This document shows, piece by piece, positions 55,095-64,000 of a DNA stretch of 64,000 nt. Origin of the DNA: Brevibacterium sp. HMSC07C04 (lineage in GTDB: Bacteria; Actinomycetota; Actinomycetes; Actinomycetales; Brevibacteriaceae); contig NZ_KV823236.1 in the NCBI RefSeq assembly GCF_001815905.1, positions 8,527-72,526 of the forward strand, read 5' to 3'. Under the pieces are notes generated by a model that made no database searches, was not told the origin of the DNA, and saw only the letters and a list, made by a program, of their open reading frames with translations. The translations under genes and the position numbers were made by a program. Position 1 is the stretch's first letter. The number at the start of each line of letters is the position of its first letter.

Positions 55095-58000
55095 ACGTTC
55101 CGGAACTACAGCCAGGCCTGTACGAAAGCCTTGTGACCACGGGGCTTGAGCGTGTTCTGCAAGAACATGAAGACGAGCTTAGAAACGCTGTGCACAATAT
55201 CGATGAAGCTGACCTTCCGCACGTTTTGTCCCGCTATGTTGCGCAGCACGTGGAACAGGAACTAAAGGCACTGAAGACAACGGAGCAGCGTGTTGAGTTC
55301 GTGAACGCCATCCTCGCGAGCATTCGGTCGCTACCACAGGACGGCCAGCTGTCTACGAATCACAAACCTAGGCAGTTGCGAGGTGTGGCCCGGCCTCCTC
55401 ATGCACTACCTAATCCGCCGAGCACGCCTTTGTCGGATGTCGCACTTCTTACCAACGCTAAGGGCGATCCACAGCTTGGGCCCGAAATCAGGCTCGAAAT
55501 GCAGAGTGCAGATCGGGTCGACGTCATCATGTCGTTCATCAAGTGGTCCGGTATCCGTGTTCTTGAAGACCAACTGCTTGATCTGCGGCGTAGAGGAGTG
55601 CCGGTTCGCGTACTCACAACCACCTATATGGGTGCCACCGAAAAGAAGGCGCTCGACTTCCTGGTCAACAAATGTGGGGCCGAAGTCCACATCAGCTACG
55701 ACAACAAGACAACCCGGCTGCATGCCAAGGCATGGGTCTTTCATCGGAAAACTGGTTACGACACCGCGTACATCGGAAGCTCAAACCTGAGCCATGCGGC
55801 AATGGTCGACGGTCTGGAATGGAATGTTCGTGCCTCGCGAGTACAGACACCGGAACTCGTCGAAAAGTTCGAAACGACTTTCGAAAGCTACTGGCAGTCG
55901 CCGATGTTCGAACCATATGGCCCAGAAGCTGACGGTGAGCGGCTCGAAAAGGCGCTCAACGAAAGTTCAACGAACAAAACCCCGGTTTCGTTGTTGGCCA
56001 GTTCGCTCGACGTTCGGCCCTACCCTCACCAGGCCATCATCCTGGATGACCTCCAACACGAACGCCAAGTTCTAGGCATCCACAAGAACCTCGTGGTCGC
56101 TGCAACTGGTACTGGTAAAACCGTGGTTGCAGCACTGGATTACCGCAGACAGTGCGAAGACACCGACGGGCCGCGTCCGCGCTTGCTGTTCATTGCTCAT
56201 AGGCAAGAAATTCTTGAACAATCCCTACGAACGTTCCGCGATGTCCTAGGCGACGGTTCCTTCGGTGAACTTTTCTGCAGCGGGTACCTACCAACCACAT
56301 GGGACCACGTGTTCGCGTCGATTCAGTCGTTCTCAAAAGAAGAACAGCTCTCTCGCTTCGACCCAGGCCATTTTGATGTCATCATCATCGACGAATTCCA
56401 CCACGGGTCGGCAGTTTCGTACAGCAGGCTCATTAGCCACTTCACTGAGTACCGCGAATTTCTAGGCCTCACCGCGACCCCCGAAAGGGCGGACGGGCAA
56501 AACATCGTTGCGCACTATTTCGGCGGCCGCATCGCTAGCGAACTCAGACTGTGGACAGCGCTCGACAACGACCTCCTGGTGCCGTTCCACTACTTCGGAG
56601 TCGCTGATGGTGTCGATGTTTCTCGCGTCCAGTTCACGGCCGGCGGATACAGCGTTGCCGGCCTGAACAAGGTATACACGGGCAATGACGCCCGCGCACG
56701 GAAGATCATTGCGGCAACTAACGACATCGTCTCTGACCCGAGCACCATGAAAGCTTTGGGCTTCTGTGTGTCTGTAGAACATGCCGAGTACATGGCGCGA
56801 GTCTTTAACGAAGCTGGAATCCCATCCGAAGCGGTCACCGGACATACGGATCCGACTATTCGGGCTGAAGCGATCGACAAACTTGCTCATGGCGAACTCA
56901 ATTGCCTCATGGCTGTCGACGTCTTCAACGAAGGCTTCGACCTTCCCGCGATCGACACCATCCTCATGATGCGCCCAACCCAGTCGGCCACCATCTTTAT
57001 TCAGCAGCTGGGCCGCGGACTGCGCCGAACTCAAGGTAAATCTGTCCTCACGGTCCTCGATTTCGTCGGTCATCAGCACAAGGACTTCCGATTCGACATC
57101 AAACTACGTGCTCTCACGGGTCAAGGGCGAAAAAGCCTTCAGCACTCAGCCAAGGAAGGGTTCCCATTCCTGCCGGCGGGATCGCAGATCGTGCTCGACT
57201 CAGTGGTCCGGGAAGAGGTTGTGAACAACCTCAAGAGTCAGTTGGACATGAAGATCGGTGCCTTCCTGGTGGATGTTCACGAACACTCTTCGGAAATCGA
57301 AAGACAGCAAGGTCTGCGGTTGAAGGAGTACCTCGACCGGACGGATCGGGGTCTTTCGACTGTGTATAAAGCCAGCGCCAAACGCACGTACAAAGGTGTT
57401 TCTGGGCCTAACTCATGGAGGCAGTACGAAGCGTGGGCTAACACGCGACGCAGCTTTAACCCCAGTGTTGCCGAACAGCTTCTGCTTGAACGGATGCGCA
57501 GTTTCGTGCACGTTGATGACCCCGATCGGTTCCGCGGCTATCGTCGAATTCTGAACGCAGACGCCGTAACACCCGAGCTTGCGCGGGACCCGCTGGCAAT
57601 CATGCTCTATTACTCGTTCTGGCCAAGCGGGCATTCGGAGGGCATCGAAGTAGGCCTCGAACGACTCCTGCGGGCGGACTATGTGCGTGACGAACTGGAT
57701 CAGATCATTGAGTTCCAAGAGTCCCGTTCGCGGGTAGTGCCACAACCCTTAAGTGGTGGTCTGGAAACTCAACCGGTACGCAGTCACGCAACCTACTCAC
57801 GCGAAGAACTGCTTGCGGGCCTTGGAGTGGGGTCAATAAACAGTGAAAAACCCGGCAGCATTCGTGAAGGCGTCAAATGGGTGCCCGAACTGAAAACCGA
57901 CATCCTTCTGGTGACTTTGAACAAGTCGGCAGCTGACTATTCGCCAAGCACCATGTACCGCGACTACGCATTGACGGAAACGCTCTTCCACTGGGAATCG

Positions 58001-58243
58001 CAAAGCCTGACGCGGGCGGAATCACCTACCGGACAGAGGTACATCAACCACGAACGCGATGGTTCAAACGTCGTGCTGTTTGTGCGTGAATCCAAGGTCG
58101 GTGAGATCGGCACCGAACCGTACACCTGCCTGGGTAATGCGCGGTACGTCAGTCACGAGGGCGAAAAACCCATGCAGATCGTGTGGGAACTTGAACGACC
58201 AATGCCAGCGCGGCTCTATGAGATCGCTAAGGCCGTTCAATAG
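55091..58243 (+). CDS. PLD-nuclease / DEAD-like helicase / DUF3427 protein
   Basis: A 1050-residue multi-domain protein. After a helical N-terminus comes a phospholipase-D-like nuclease domain (about 130-270) with H-A-K-A-W near 210 and IGSSNLS. The SF2 helicase core follows: Walker A AATGTGKT near 337, DEFHHGSA (motif II), LGLTATPERADG (III), and QQLGRGLRRTQGK (VI). The last ~250 residues are the DUF3427 region (RYINHERDGSNVVLFVRESKV ... CLGNARYVSHEGEKPMQIVWEL). This domain order is known from defence-associated proteins and DNA-repair-like systems. The protein probably unwinds and cleaves nucleic acid. Confidence 0.9.
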   Translation: MNVPELQPGLYESLVTTGLERVLQEHEDELRNAVHNIDEADLPHVLSRYVAQHVEQELKALKTTEQRVEFVNAILASIRSLPQDGQLSTNHKPRQLRGVARPPHALPNPPSTPLSDVALLTNAKGDPQLGPEIRLEMQSADRVDVIMSFIKWSGIRVLEDQLLDLRRRGVPVRVLTTTYMGATEKKALDFLVNKCGAEVHISYDNKTTRLHAKAWVFHRKTGYDTAYIGSSNLSHAAMVDGLEWNVRASRVQTPELVEKFETTFESYWQSPMFEPYGPEADGERLEKALNESSTNKTPVSLLASSLDVRPYPHQAIILDDLQHERQVLGIHKNLVVAATGTGKTVVAALDYRRQCEDTDGPRPRLLFIAHRQEILEQSLRTFRDVLGDGSFGELFCSGYLPTTWDHVFASIQSFSKEEQLSRFDPGHFDVIIIDEFHHGSAVSYSRLISHFTEYREFLGLTATPERADGQNIVAHYFGGRIASELRLWTALDNDLLVPFHYFGVADGVDVSRVQFTAGGYSVAGLNKVYTGNDARARKIIAATNDIVSDPSTMKALGFCVSVEHAEYMARVFNEAGIPSEAVTGHTDPTIRAEAIDKLAHGELNCLMAVDVFNEGFDLPAIDTILMMRPTQSATIFIQQLGRGLRRTQGKSVLTVLDFVGHQHKDFRFDIKLRALTGQGRKSLQHSAKEGFPFLPAGSQIVLDSVVREEVVNNLKSQLDMKIGAFLVDVHEHSSEIERQQGLRLKEYLDRTDRGLSTVYKASAKRTYKGVSGPNSWRQYEAWANTRRSFNPSVAEQLLLERMRSFVHVDDPDRFRGYRRILNADAVTPELARDPLAIMLYYSFWPSGHSEGIEVGLERLLRADYVRDELDQIIEFQESRSRVVPQPLSGGLETQPVRSHATYSREELLAGLGVGSINSEKPGSIREGVKWVPELKTDILLVTLNKSAADYSPSTMYRDYALTETLFHWESQSLTRAESPTGQRYINHERDGSNVVLFVRESKVGEIGTEPYTCLGNARYVSHEGEKPMQIVWELERPMPARLYEIAKAVQ

Positions 58244-58350
58244 GCTTTATGGAGGCGGCACTCACCCCCAGTAGATGAGCGGTCCAGCGCTCGCCTGCAT
58301 CTCACCTGCCGTTTCTAATACAGGCGCCAAACAGTGACCACCAGTGCGGG

Positions 58351-59505
58351 TCACTTGGTCAAATGCGCTGCCAATCCGGCCATGACAGCCGTCTGTCGGG
58401 GCAGTCCGCTTACGGTGATGTGCTCGTGCCGGGCGTGCGGCCCGGCACCGATACCGCCAAGGCCGTCGATCACCGGAAGCCCCAAGGCTGCAATGAAATT
58501 GCCATCGCTAGCTCCGCCTACGGGCTTTGTCGAAATCGTGCTGCCCAGCTCATTGCCGATCGCTTCGACGACAGCGACCAGCTCGTTGACCCGCTCACTC
58601 GGGTTCATCGGCGGGCGATTGCGATCAATCTCGGTTGTGACGGTGCAGCGGCTGTCGTATGGCGAAAGATCTTCCAGCTCCGCTACAACACGGTCTTCTT
58701 CATCAGCGTCCTGTATGCGAACGTCAACTTCACACCGTGCTGTACCGGCAACAACATTCCTGCCGGAACCGCCGTTGATGATCCCAACATTGATGGTCGT
58801 TCCCTTTTCCGGGTCCGCAAGGTCCGCAACTCGGCCAACAAGCCGGGCGAGTTCATGGATCGCGCTTGCGCCCTTTTCTGGATCGAGGCCAGCATGCGAT
58901 TCGACTCCCTGAACCGTGATGTCGGCCATCACCGTTCCCTTTCGCTGTACCTTGATATCCCCTCCGGCGCTTGGCTCAGCAATCAAGGTCAGAAGGCTTT
59001 CGGATGCCGCATCTTCAATATGCTGACGGCTGGCAGTAGAGCCGATCTCTTCATCGCCGGTCAGCAGCAGGCGGATTGCAGGATGCGGTATCGCCAATTC
59101 CCGCAGCGCGGTGACCATCCATATGGTCTGCACAATTCCGGCTTTCATATCCAGAACGCCCGGGCCGGTCAGAACGTCGCCCTTACGGGTCAACGGCCAA
59201 TCAGCAAGTGTGCCTTCTGGCCAAACAGTGTCGTAGTGGCAGACTGACAGCAACGTGCCCTCAACGCCGGGCGACCCTTCCCATGTGAGATCAAGGACGT
59301 CACCCCGATCCCCGCCATTGTGGAGCTGGCGTTTGGCTGGCGTGCCAAGGCGCTGCTCGACAAAAGGCTCAAATTCCCGGAGAAATCTGTCCAAAAGTCG
59401 ACGATCGCTGCTCGGTGTTTCGAGACTGACAAGCCGGTCGAGGTCATCGAGGACAGCTTCGATGTTCTTTTCGACAAAATCATGCACTGCACGTACGTGC
59501 GACAT
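58351..59505 (-). CDS. M20 family metallopeptidase (CPG2-like)
   Basis: A 384-residue di-zinc peptidase. ATG 59505 was chosen (AAAGGAG upstream). The metal ligands are visible: H in SVCHYDTVWPEG, D in GVLDMKAG, the EE pair in LTGDEEIGS, E in IAEPS, and a C-terminal H in GPHARHEH. The dimerisation domain sits between. It is 30 bases downstream of an AbgT transporter gene, pointing to cleavage of p-aminobenzoyl-glutamate or a similar N-acyl-glutamate. Carboxypeptidase G2 or ArgE/DapE-type activity are alternatives. Confidence 0.86.
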   Translation of the reverse strand: MSHVRAVHDFVEKNIEAVLDDLDRLVSLETPSSDRRLLDRFLREFEPFVEQRLGTPAKRQLHNGGDRGDVLDLTWEGSPGVEGTLLSVCHYDTVWPEGTLADWPLTRKGDVLTGPGVLDMKAGIVQTIWMVTALRELAIPHPAIRLLLTGDEEIGSTASRQHIEDAASESLLTLIAEPSAGGDIKVQRKGTVMADITVQGVESHAGLDPEKGASAIHELARLVGRVADLADPEKGTTINVGIINGGSGRNVVAGTARCEVDVRIQDADEEDRVVAELEDLSPYDSRCTVTTEIDRNRPPMNPSERVNELVAVVEAIGNELGSTISTKPVGGASDGNFIAALGLPVIDGLGGIGAGPHARHEHITVSGLPRQTAVMAGLAAHLTK

Positions 59506-59535
59506 AGAGCTATCTCCTTTCACAGGCAGCGAAGA

Positions 59536-61083
59536 TCAGCGAACCGGCACACCGGGGCCCAGCGGCAGGCCGAGGGCGTACCAGAGGGCGAAGAAGGCAA
59601 ACCAGCCCACGAGCATCGCCACAGACAGCGGCAAGGTCAGAGAAAGCAGAGTGCCGATCCGGGCGCGCGAATAGTACTGCTGTACATAGCCGAGCGCCAA
59701 GGCGAAGTACGGGCTCATGGGGCTGATGATATTGGTCGGCGAATCGCCGATGCGGAACAGCATCTGAGTGACTTCGGGCGACACGTCCAACAGCATAAAC
59801 ATGGGGACGATAACCGGGGCCATCAGCGCGTACTGCGCGGATCCGCTTGTGATCAGCAGATTCAGCAGCGCCACCAGAAGCACCAGCCCGGCGAACATCA
59901 CCAGGGTCGGCATCTGTGCTTGCTGCAGAAGTTCAGACGCCTTGATCGCAATGATCGGCCCAATATTCGACCACTTGAAATAGGCCACGAACTGCGCGGC
60001 GGCAAAGAACAGAACCATGACGGGGGCCAGGGAAAGAAGGCCCTTGCCCATCATCTCCGGAATGTCCTGCGCTTTGGTGATGGAACGGGTCACAAGACCG
60101 TAGACCACACCAACAACTGCAAACATCAGCGCGATGGGCACGACAATGGCGCTCAGCAGCGGACTGTCGAGAATTCCCTCTTCGCCATGGAAGATGGAAT
60201 TCGGCCACAGGAGGGCGGCAAGGTAGACCGCGAGGAAGACGAAGCCGACGATGAAGGCCAGGATGACTCCGCGCTTCTCAGCCGGGCTAAGACGGAAATC
60301 ATCCGCTGAGGCAGCATCTTCGTGAGGCTCGTCATCGATCATGTCCTTCGTGGTGCGAACCAGCAGCAGCTCAGTGACCAGTGTGACGATCAGAGCAAGG
60401 ACGATCGCAGACGCTATTGAGAAGAAATAGTTGGCAACGGGCGAAACGGTGACGGATTCGTCGATCAGCTGAGCGGCACTGGTGGAAAGCCCAGCCAGAA
60501 TTGCGTCAGTGGCGGTGACAAGCAGCGAAGCGTTGAAGCCGGCACTGCACGACCCGAATGCTACAACCGCACCCAGCACAGGTGAACGTCCCGCTGTCTT
60601 AAAGGTGACGGCGCCAAGCGGAATGAGCACGACGTAGACGGCATCAGAGGCGACCGAACCAGTGACCCCGGCAAGGGCAAGAACGAAAGTCAGCCACTTC
60701 GGCGAGACCCTGGCGACCACGCCGCGGATGGAAGCGGAGATGAGGCCGGACTGTTCGGCGACTGCCACTCCTAGCATCACGATGATAATCAAGCCAAGGG
60801 GAGGGAAGCCGGTGAAGTTCGGCACGGCTTCCGTGATCATCTTGTTGATGCCGTCTGGGCTGAGTAGGTTGACGACGGCGACTTCCTTGTTGTCGGCCGG
60901 CGAAACTGCACTGACTCCCAGCTTCGAAAGAAGGGCGCTCAGCAGAAGGGTGATGACCGCAAGCCCGGCGAAGAGCCAAAAGGGGTGGGGCAGTTTGTTG
61001 CCGGCCCGCTCAATTCCAGTCAATAGGTTGACAAGCCACGTGCCGCGTTGCCTTTCGGTGCCTGTCTGCGTTGATGACGACAT
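59536..61083 (-). CDS. AbgT family transporter (p-aminobenzoyl-glutamate type)
   Basis: A 515-residue protein with about 13 membrane segments and the family features (GIERAGNKLPHPFWLFAGLAV; GSGSAQYALMAPVIVPMFMLL; GDSPTNIISPMSPYFAL). The same strand and the 30-base gap to the M20 gene suggest one operon. AbgT imports the folate breakdown product p-aminobenzoyl-glutamate; some members instead export sulfonamides. Confidence 0.9.
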   Translation of the reverse strand: MSSSTQTGTERQRGTWLVNLLTGIERAGNKLPHPFWLFAGLAVITLLLSALLSKLGVSAVSPADNKEVAVVNLLSPDGINKMITEAVPNFTGFPPLGLIIIVMLGVAVAEQSGLISASIRGVVARVSPKWLTFVLALAGVTGSVASDAVYVVLIPLGAVTFKTAGRSPVLGAVVAFGSCSAGFNASLLVTATDAILAGLSTSAAQLIDESVTVSPVANYFFSIASAIVLALIVTLVTELLLVRTTKDMIDDEPHEDAASADDFRLSPAEKRGVILAFIVGFVFLAVYLAALLWPNSIFHGEEGILDSPLLSAIVVPIALMFAVVGVVYGLVTRSITKAQDIPEMMGKGLLSLAPVMVLFFAAAQFVAYFKWSNIGPIIAIKASELLQQAQMPTLVMFAGLVLLVALLNLLITSGSAQYALMAPVIVPMFMLLDVSPEVTQMLFRIGDSPTNIISPMSPYFALALGYVQQYYSRARIGTLLSLTLPLSVAMLVGWFAFFALWYALGLPLGPGVPVR

Positions 61084-61252
61084 CGTATTCCTTCGCTTTG
61101 GCGGACGGATTGCGGAAAGCCTACCGGAGCCGTCGGCCTGCTGCTAATGAAATGAAATATTCTTTCCGCTCAGTTGAAGCCTCCCTATGCCGCCGTTCAG
61201 ACCACCCAAACCTGAGCGCCAGCGCACTGTCCTTGCTAAAGTTGCGCCCGTA

Positions 61253-61359
61253 CGACAGGGGAGCGCCTCGGATCAGACCTAGAGATCCGAACAAGGGCGC
61301 TGAGAGTGCGATGCCGCAGACCCTCGAACCTGCCCGGTTAGCACCGGCGAAGGAAGTCG
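61253..61359 (+). ncRNA. TPP riboswitch (THI element)
   Basis: The conserved elements appear in order: GGGGAGC near 61259, GCGCTGAGAGTGCG near 61297, GACCCTCGAACCTG near 61320, and a CCGGTTAGCACCGG hairpin followed by GAAGGAAG. CGAC/GTCG closes the P1 stem. It lies 39 bases upstream of the first YkoE-like gene, so thiamin pyrophosphate controls this operon. Confidence 0.93.
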
Positions 61360-61374
61360 AGCACACTCTTGACC

Positions 61375-61393
61375 CCTCCTTGCCTTGAGGAGG
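61375..61393 (+). promoter_or_regulatory. Ribosome-site-sequestering hairpin below the TPP riboswitch
   Basis: CCTCC at 61375-61379 pairs with the GGAGG ribosome site at 61389-61393, just before ATG 61398. Control is therefore likely at translation. No terminator hairpin with a T-tract is seen. Confidence 0.7.
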
Positions 61394-61397
61394 ACTC

Positions 61398-62120
61398 ATG
61401 ACACAGGACAACCGTGTCCAAACCGGACACCAAGCCAACCCACGAAACCACACCAACCCAACCACCGCCTCGTCAGCCCAGCCACAGAACCCGCACTCAC
61501 AGCGCCCGCAGACAAAAAGCGGCCTGCGCTGGCGGACCGTTGACATCATCGTCACTGTCGTCATCGCTGTGGCTGTCGGCGTCGTCTTCTGGGCAGTCGC
61601 CGCCATCTGGGGCGTCTTCGAACTCTGGACCGTCGCATTCCCACCGCTGGTCGGCCTGTTCGGCGGCATCTGGGTGCTTGCAGGGCCACTCGCCGGAATC
61701 ATCGTCCGCAAACCCGGTGCGGCCATCATCGCCGAAACCCTCGCCGCCGCCGTCGAAGCAGTACTTGGGTCCCACTTCGGCGCAACCGCCATCATCTCCG
61801 GGCTCCTGCAGGGCGCCGGCGCTGAAATCGTGTTCCTCGCCTTCTTCTACCGCAAATGGAACCTGCCGGTCATGCTCCTATCCGGCCTCGGCGCAGGTGT
61901 CGCCCTGGTGGTCGGCGAAATCGTCATGTACTACGCCAAATGGGCTATGACATTCAAGGTCGTCTACGCCGTGTGCGGAATCGCATCCAGCATTATCATT
62001 TCCGGATTGGGTGCATGGCTCCTGTGGAAGGCAATCGTGCCCACCGGCGCACTGTCAGCCTTCGCCTCCGGGCGGACGACAACCACACCCCGCCAGCACA
62101 CAACCCCCAACCGCACATGA
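61398..62120 (+). CDS. ECF transporter substrate-binding subunit, YkoE family (first copy)
   Basis: A 240-residue protein. A low-complexity Asn/Thr/Gln-rich N-terminus of about 45 residues precedes five or six membrane helices (from WRTVDIIVTVVIAVAVGVVFW). The family feature RKPGAAIIAETLAAAVEAVLG is present. YkoE is the S component that binds the thiamin precursor hydroxymethylpyrimidine. The TPP riboswitch upstream fits. A second, similar gene follows after 14 bases. Confidence 0.88.
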   Translation: MTQDNRVQTGHQANPRNHTNPTTASSAQPQNPHSQRPQTKSGLRWRTVDIIVTVVIAVAVGVVFWAVAAIWGVFELWTVAFPPLVGLFGGIWVLAGPLAGIIVRKPGAAIIAETLAAAVEAVLGSHFGATAIISGLLQGAGAEIVFLAFFYRKWNLPVMLLSGLGAGVALVVGEIVMYYAKWAMTFKVVYAVCGIASSIIISGLGAWLLWKAIVPTGALSAFASGRTTTTPRQHTTPNRT

Positions 62121-62134
62121 GCTGAAAGACCCCG

Positions 62135-62827
62135 ATGACCCACACCGCACACACCACGCCCACACGCAGCCTCACATGGCGCACCGTTGACATCATCGTC
62201 GCGGCAGTACTCGCCGTCGCGCTCGGTGCTGTGTACTTCGCGTGGACGTCCCTGCGGCCCATCATCGACGTCCCGTTCAACCTCGTGTTCCCACCCACCA
62301 CGGGCCTGGTCGGCGGCCTCTACCTGCTGGCCGGGCCCGTGGGGGCACTCATCATCCGCAAACCCGGCGCCGCAATCGTGTGCGAACTCATCGCTGCAGC
62401 AACCGAAGCCCTCCTGGGTTCGGTCTTCGGTCCGGTCATCCTGTTCACCGGCCTGTGCCAGGGCATCATGACCGAACTCGTCTTCGCCCTGACCCGCTAC
62501 CGCCGCTACACCCTCGGCATTTCCGTACTCGCAGGCCTCGCACCGGCCATTTCGGTGTCCATCACCGACAACATCTTCTGGAACGCCGGCTGGGCCTTCG
62601 AATGGCAGCTGGTCTTCGCCGCATGCGCCCTGGTCTCAGGGCCCGTATTCGCCGGCCTGGGCGGCTGGTTCGTCTACCGCGCCATCCGCCGGACCGGAGT
62701 GCTGACCGGATTCGCATCCGGCACCGATCCGCGCCCGAGGCGCCGCCCACCTCACGCCGCATCCTCAGCTGAAGGTGCGGGTCACCGGGGGAGCCCCTCA
62801 GAAAGCGAAAGTCCCGCAGATAAGTGA
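62135..62827 (+). CDS. ECF transporter substrate-binding subunit, YkoE family (second copy)
   Basis: A 230-residue paralogue of the first copy: LTWRTVDIIVAAVLAVALGAVYF and RKPGAAIVCELIAAATEALLG. The C-terminus is extended by a basic, Ser/Pro-rich tail. It ends four bases into the start of the ATPase gene (GTGA overlap). Two S components in tandem could bind different pyrimidine or thiamin-related ligands, or act together. Confidence 0.88.
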   Translation: MTHTAHTTPTRSLTWRTVDIIVAAVLAVALGAVYFAWTSLRPIIDVPFNLVFPPTTGLVGGLYLLAGPVGALIIRKPGAAIVCELIAAATEALLGSVFGPVILFTGLCQGIMTELVFALTRYRRYTLGISVLAGLAPAISVSITDNIFWNAGWAFEWQLVFAACALVSGPVFAGLGGWFVYRAIRRTGVLTGFASGTDPRPRRRPPHAASSAEGAGHRGSPSESESPADK

Positions 62828-64000
62828 CCACCACCTCGTCATCTCGACCCGCGGCAGTGTCCGCCCGCGGGTTCACCTGGTACCACTCCGGCCGTTCAGA
62901 ACCGGCCGTTTCCGACCTCGACCTGGAAATCCCAGCCGGGCAGAAAGTTCTGCTGGTCGGTGGTTCGGGTGCTGGAAAATCCACGTTCCTCCACGCCGTT
63001 GCCGGTGTGCTGCCCGATGAATCGGGCGAACAGTACGGCGAACTCCTTGTTGACGGCCTCCCACCGGACCCTGCCCGCGGAGTCTCAGGGCTTGTCCTGC
63101 AGGATCCCGATTCGCAGGTGATCCTCGCCGAAGTCGGCGACGATGTGGCCTTCGGCATGGCCAATGTCGGCATTCCCGCAGACAAAATCGCCCGCCGAAT
63201 CCCCGAGGCCCTCGACATTGTGGGCCTCGACGTCCCACTGACCCACCCGACGGCAGCTCTGTCCGGCGGGCAGAAACAGCGCCTGGCCATCGCCGGGGTC
63301 GTCGCCATGCAGCCGGGCCTGCTGGTACTCGACGAACCCACCGCGAACCTCGACCCGGCAGCCGTCGAATCCGTGCGCGACTCCATCATCGCCGCACAAG
63401 AAGCCACGGGTGCGACCATGCTGATCGTCGAACACCGCCTGCCGGTGTGGACCGAACACGTCGACCGGATTGTGGTTCTGGGTCCAGGCGGTGTTCTCGC
63501 CGATGGCAGCCCCAAACACATCCTGGCCGACAGCGCACTGCGCCCCACACTGGAAGCAGCCGGACTGTGGCTGCCCGATGCCGCCCTGCCCATGCCGTAC
63601 GCGCCGAGCATTGGCGAAACACTCATGAGCGCCGACGGCCTTGGTGTTCAGCGCGAAGGCGGCGAACCGGTCGCCGAACTGACCGCCGACATCCACGCCG
63701 GAACAGCGCTCGCCCTGACCGGCCGCAACGGTGCAGGAAAATCAACCACTGCGCTCACGCTTGCCGGTCTGCTCAAACCCGCATACGGCCAGCTTGCCGC
63801 AGCCCAGCAGCTGACCACCCTAGGCGGCACCGTCCGCCCACCCAAACACAGTGACCCTTTCCGGTGGAGCTCGCGCGAACTCGTGCCCCGCATCGGCATG
63901 GTGTTCCAAGAACCCGAACACCAATTCCTGCGGGCCACTGTCCTGGACGAATTGCGCTTCGGCCCACAGCGCGCCGGCTGGGGCCCCCGAGCAGCAGACG
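62824..64000 (+). CDS. ECF transporter ATP-binding protein with two ATPase domains (YkoD-like; 3' end outside window)
   Basis: The frame is open to the right edge. GTG 62824 overlaps the preceding stop. The first ABC domain has Walker A GGSGAGKS (about 46-53), Q-loop LQDPDSQ, signature LSGGQKQR and Walker B LLVLDEPTANLDP. The second starts near residue 275 with Walker A GRNGAGKST (about 300-308). A Q-loop FQEPEHQFL follows. YkoD fuses both ATPases of this ECF system. The T component (YkoC-like) presumably follows beyond 64000. Confidence 0.92.
   Translation, partial: MTTTSSSRPAAVSARGFTWYHSGRSEPAVSDLDLEIPAGQKVLLVGGSGAGKSTFLHAVAGVLPDESGEQYGELLVDGLPPDPARGVSGLVLQDPDSQVILAEVGDDVAFGMANVGIPADKIARRIPEALDIVGLDVPLTHPTAALSGGQKQRLAIAGVVAMQPGLLVLDEPTANLDPAAVESVRDSIIAAQEATGATMLIVEHRLPVWTEHVDRIVVLGPGGVLADGSPKHILADSALRPTLEAAGLWLPDAALPMPYAPSIGETLMSADGLGVQREGGEPVAELTADIHAGTALALTGRNGAGKSTTALTLAGLLKPAYGQLAAAQQLTTLGGTVRPPKHSDPFRWSSRELVPRIGMVFQEPEHQFLRATVLDELRFGPQRAGWGPRAAD

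Overview
The window is a high-GC actinobacterial chromosome segment centred on the replication origin. It shows the actinobacterial order rplI-rpsR-ssb-rpsF, ponA, pcnA, murJ, trxB-trxA-cwlM, parB-parA, rsmG-jag-yidC-yidD-rnpA-rpmH, then dnaA-dnaN-recF-dciA-gyrB-gyrA-DUF3566 and tRNA-Ile/tRNA-Ala. It also has an LPXTG surface protein, a DLW-39 microprotein and DciA. A member of the Micrococcales (for example a Brevibacterium-like lineage) fits, but the genus cannot be fixed from the sequence alone.

Layout. 1-2.7 kb: the 3' part of an LPXTG-anchored, HtaA-like surface protein and a DUF5808 membrane protein. 2.7-16.2 kb: an accessory region ending at tRNA-Ala. Its framework is a set of duplicated and decayed genes (CPBP protease, aldo/keto reductase, small membrane protein with a possible PH-like domain). 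Two cargo modules sit between the copies. The first is a HEPN-like protein divergent from a HEPN-CBS protein, followed by a single-chain type IIG-like restriction-modification enzyme. The second is an ABC exporter with a LuxR-type two-component system, ending in a truncated SnoaL/DUF4440-like gene. 16.2-28 kb: tRNA genes, DLW-39, the gyrase/recF/dnaN/dnaA block on the minus strand, and DnaA-box-bearing gaps on both sides of dnaA. 28-33 kb: rpmH to parB on the plus strand with a parS cluster. 33.6-43 kb (minus): a CwlM-like amidase homologue, thioredoxin and its reductase, a MviN-type pseudokinase, MurJ, DUF6049 and NUDIX genes. 43-54.6 kb (plus): pcnA, an acyl-CoA synthetase, a class A PBP, a GT87-like membrane protein, rpsF-ssb-rpsR-rplI, an MHS transporter and a TauE/SafE transporter. 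54.6-58.2 kb: a MutT-type NUDIX gene overlapping a PLD-helicase-DUF3427 gene. 58.3-61.1 kb (minus): AbgT transporter and M20 peptidase. 61.2 kb to the end: a TPP riboswitch in front of two tandem YkoE-type S components and a double-ATPase ECF protein cut by the window end.

How it works together. The core is the replication, segregation and cell-wall hub next to oriC. Six parS sites lie within 3 kb, four of them inside parB itself, and one inside the cwlM-like gene. The accessory parts are two probable defence loci (HEPN/HEPN-CBS/type IIG and NUDIX/PLD-helicase-DUF3427), an exporter whose two-component system probably controls it, and two salvage loci for vitamins or their breakdown products (thiamin precursor, p-aminobenzoyl-glutamate).
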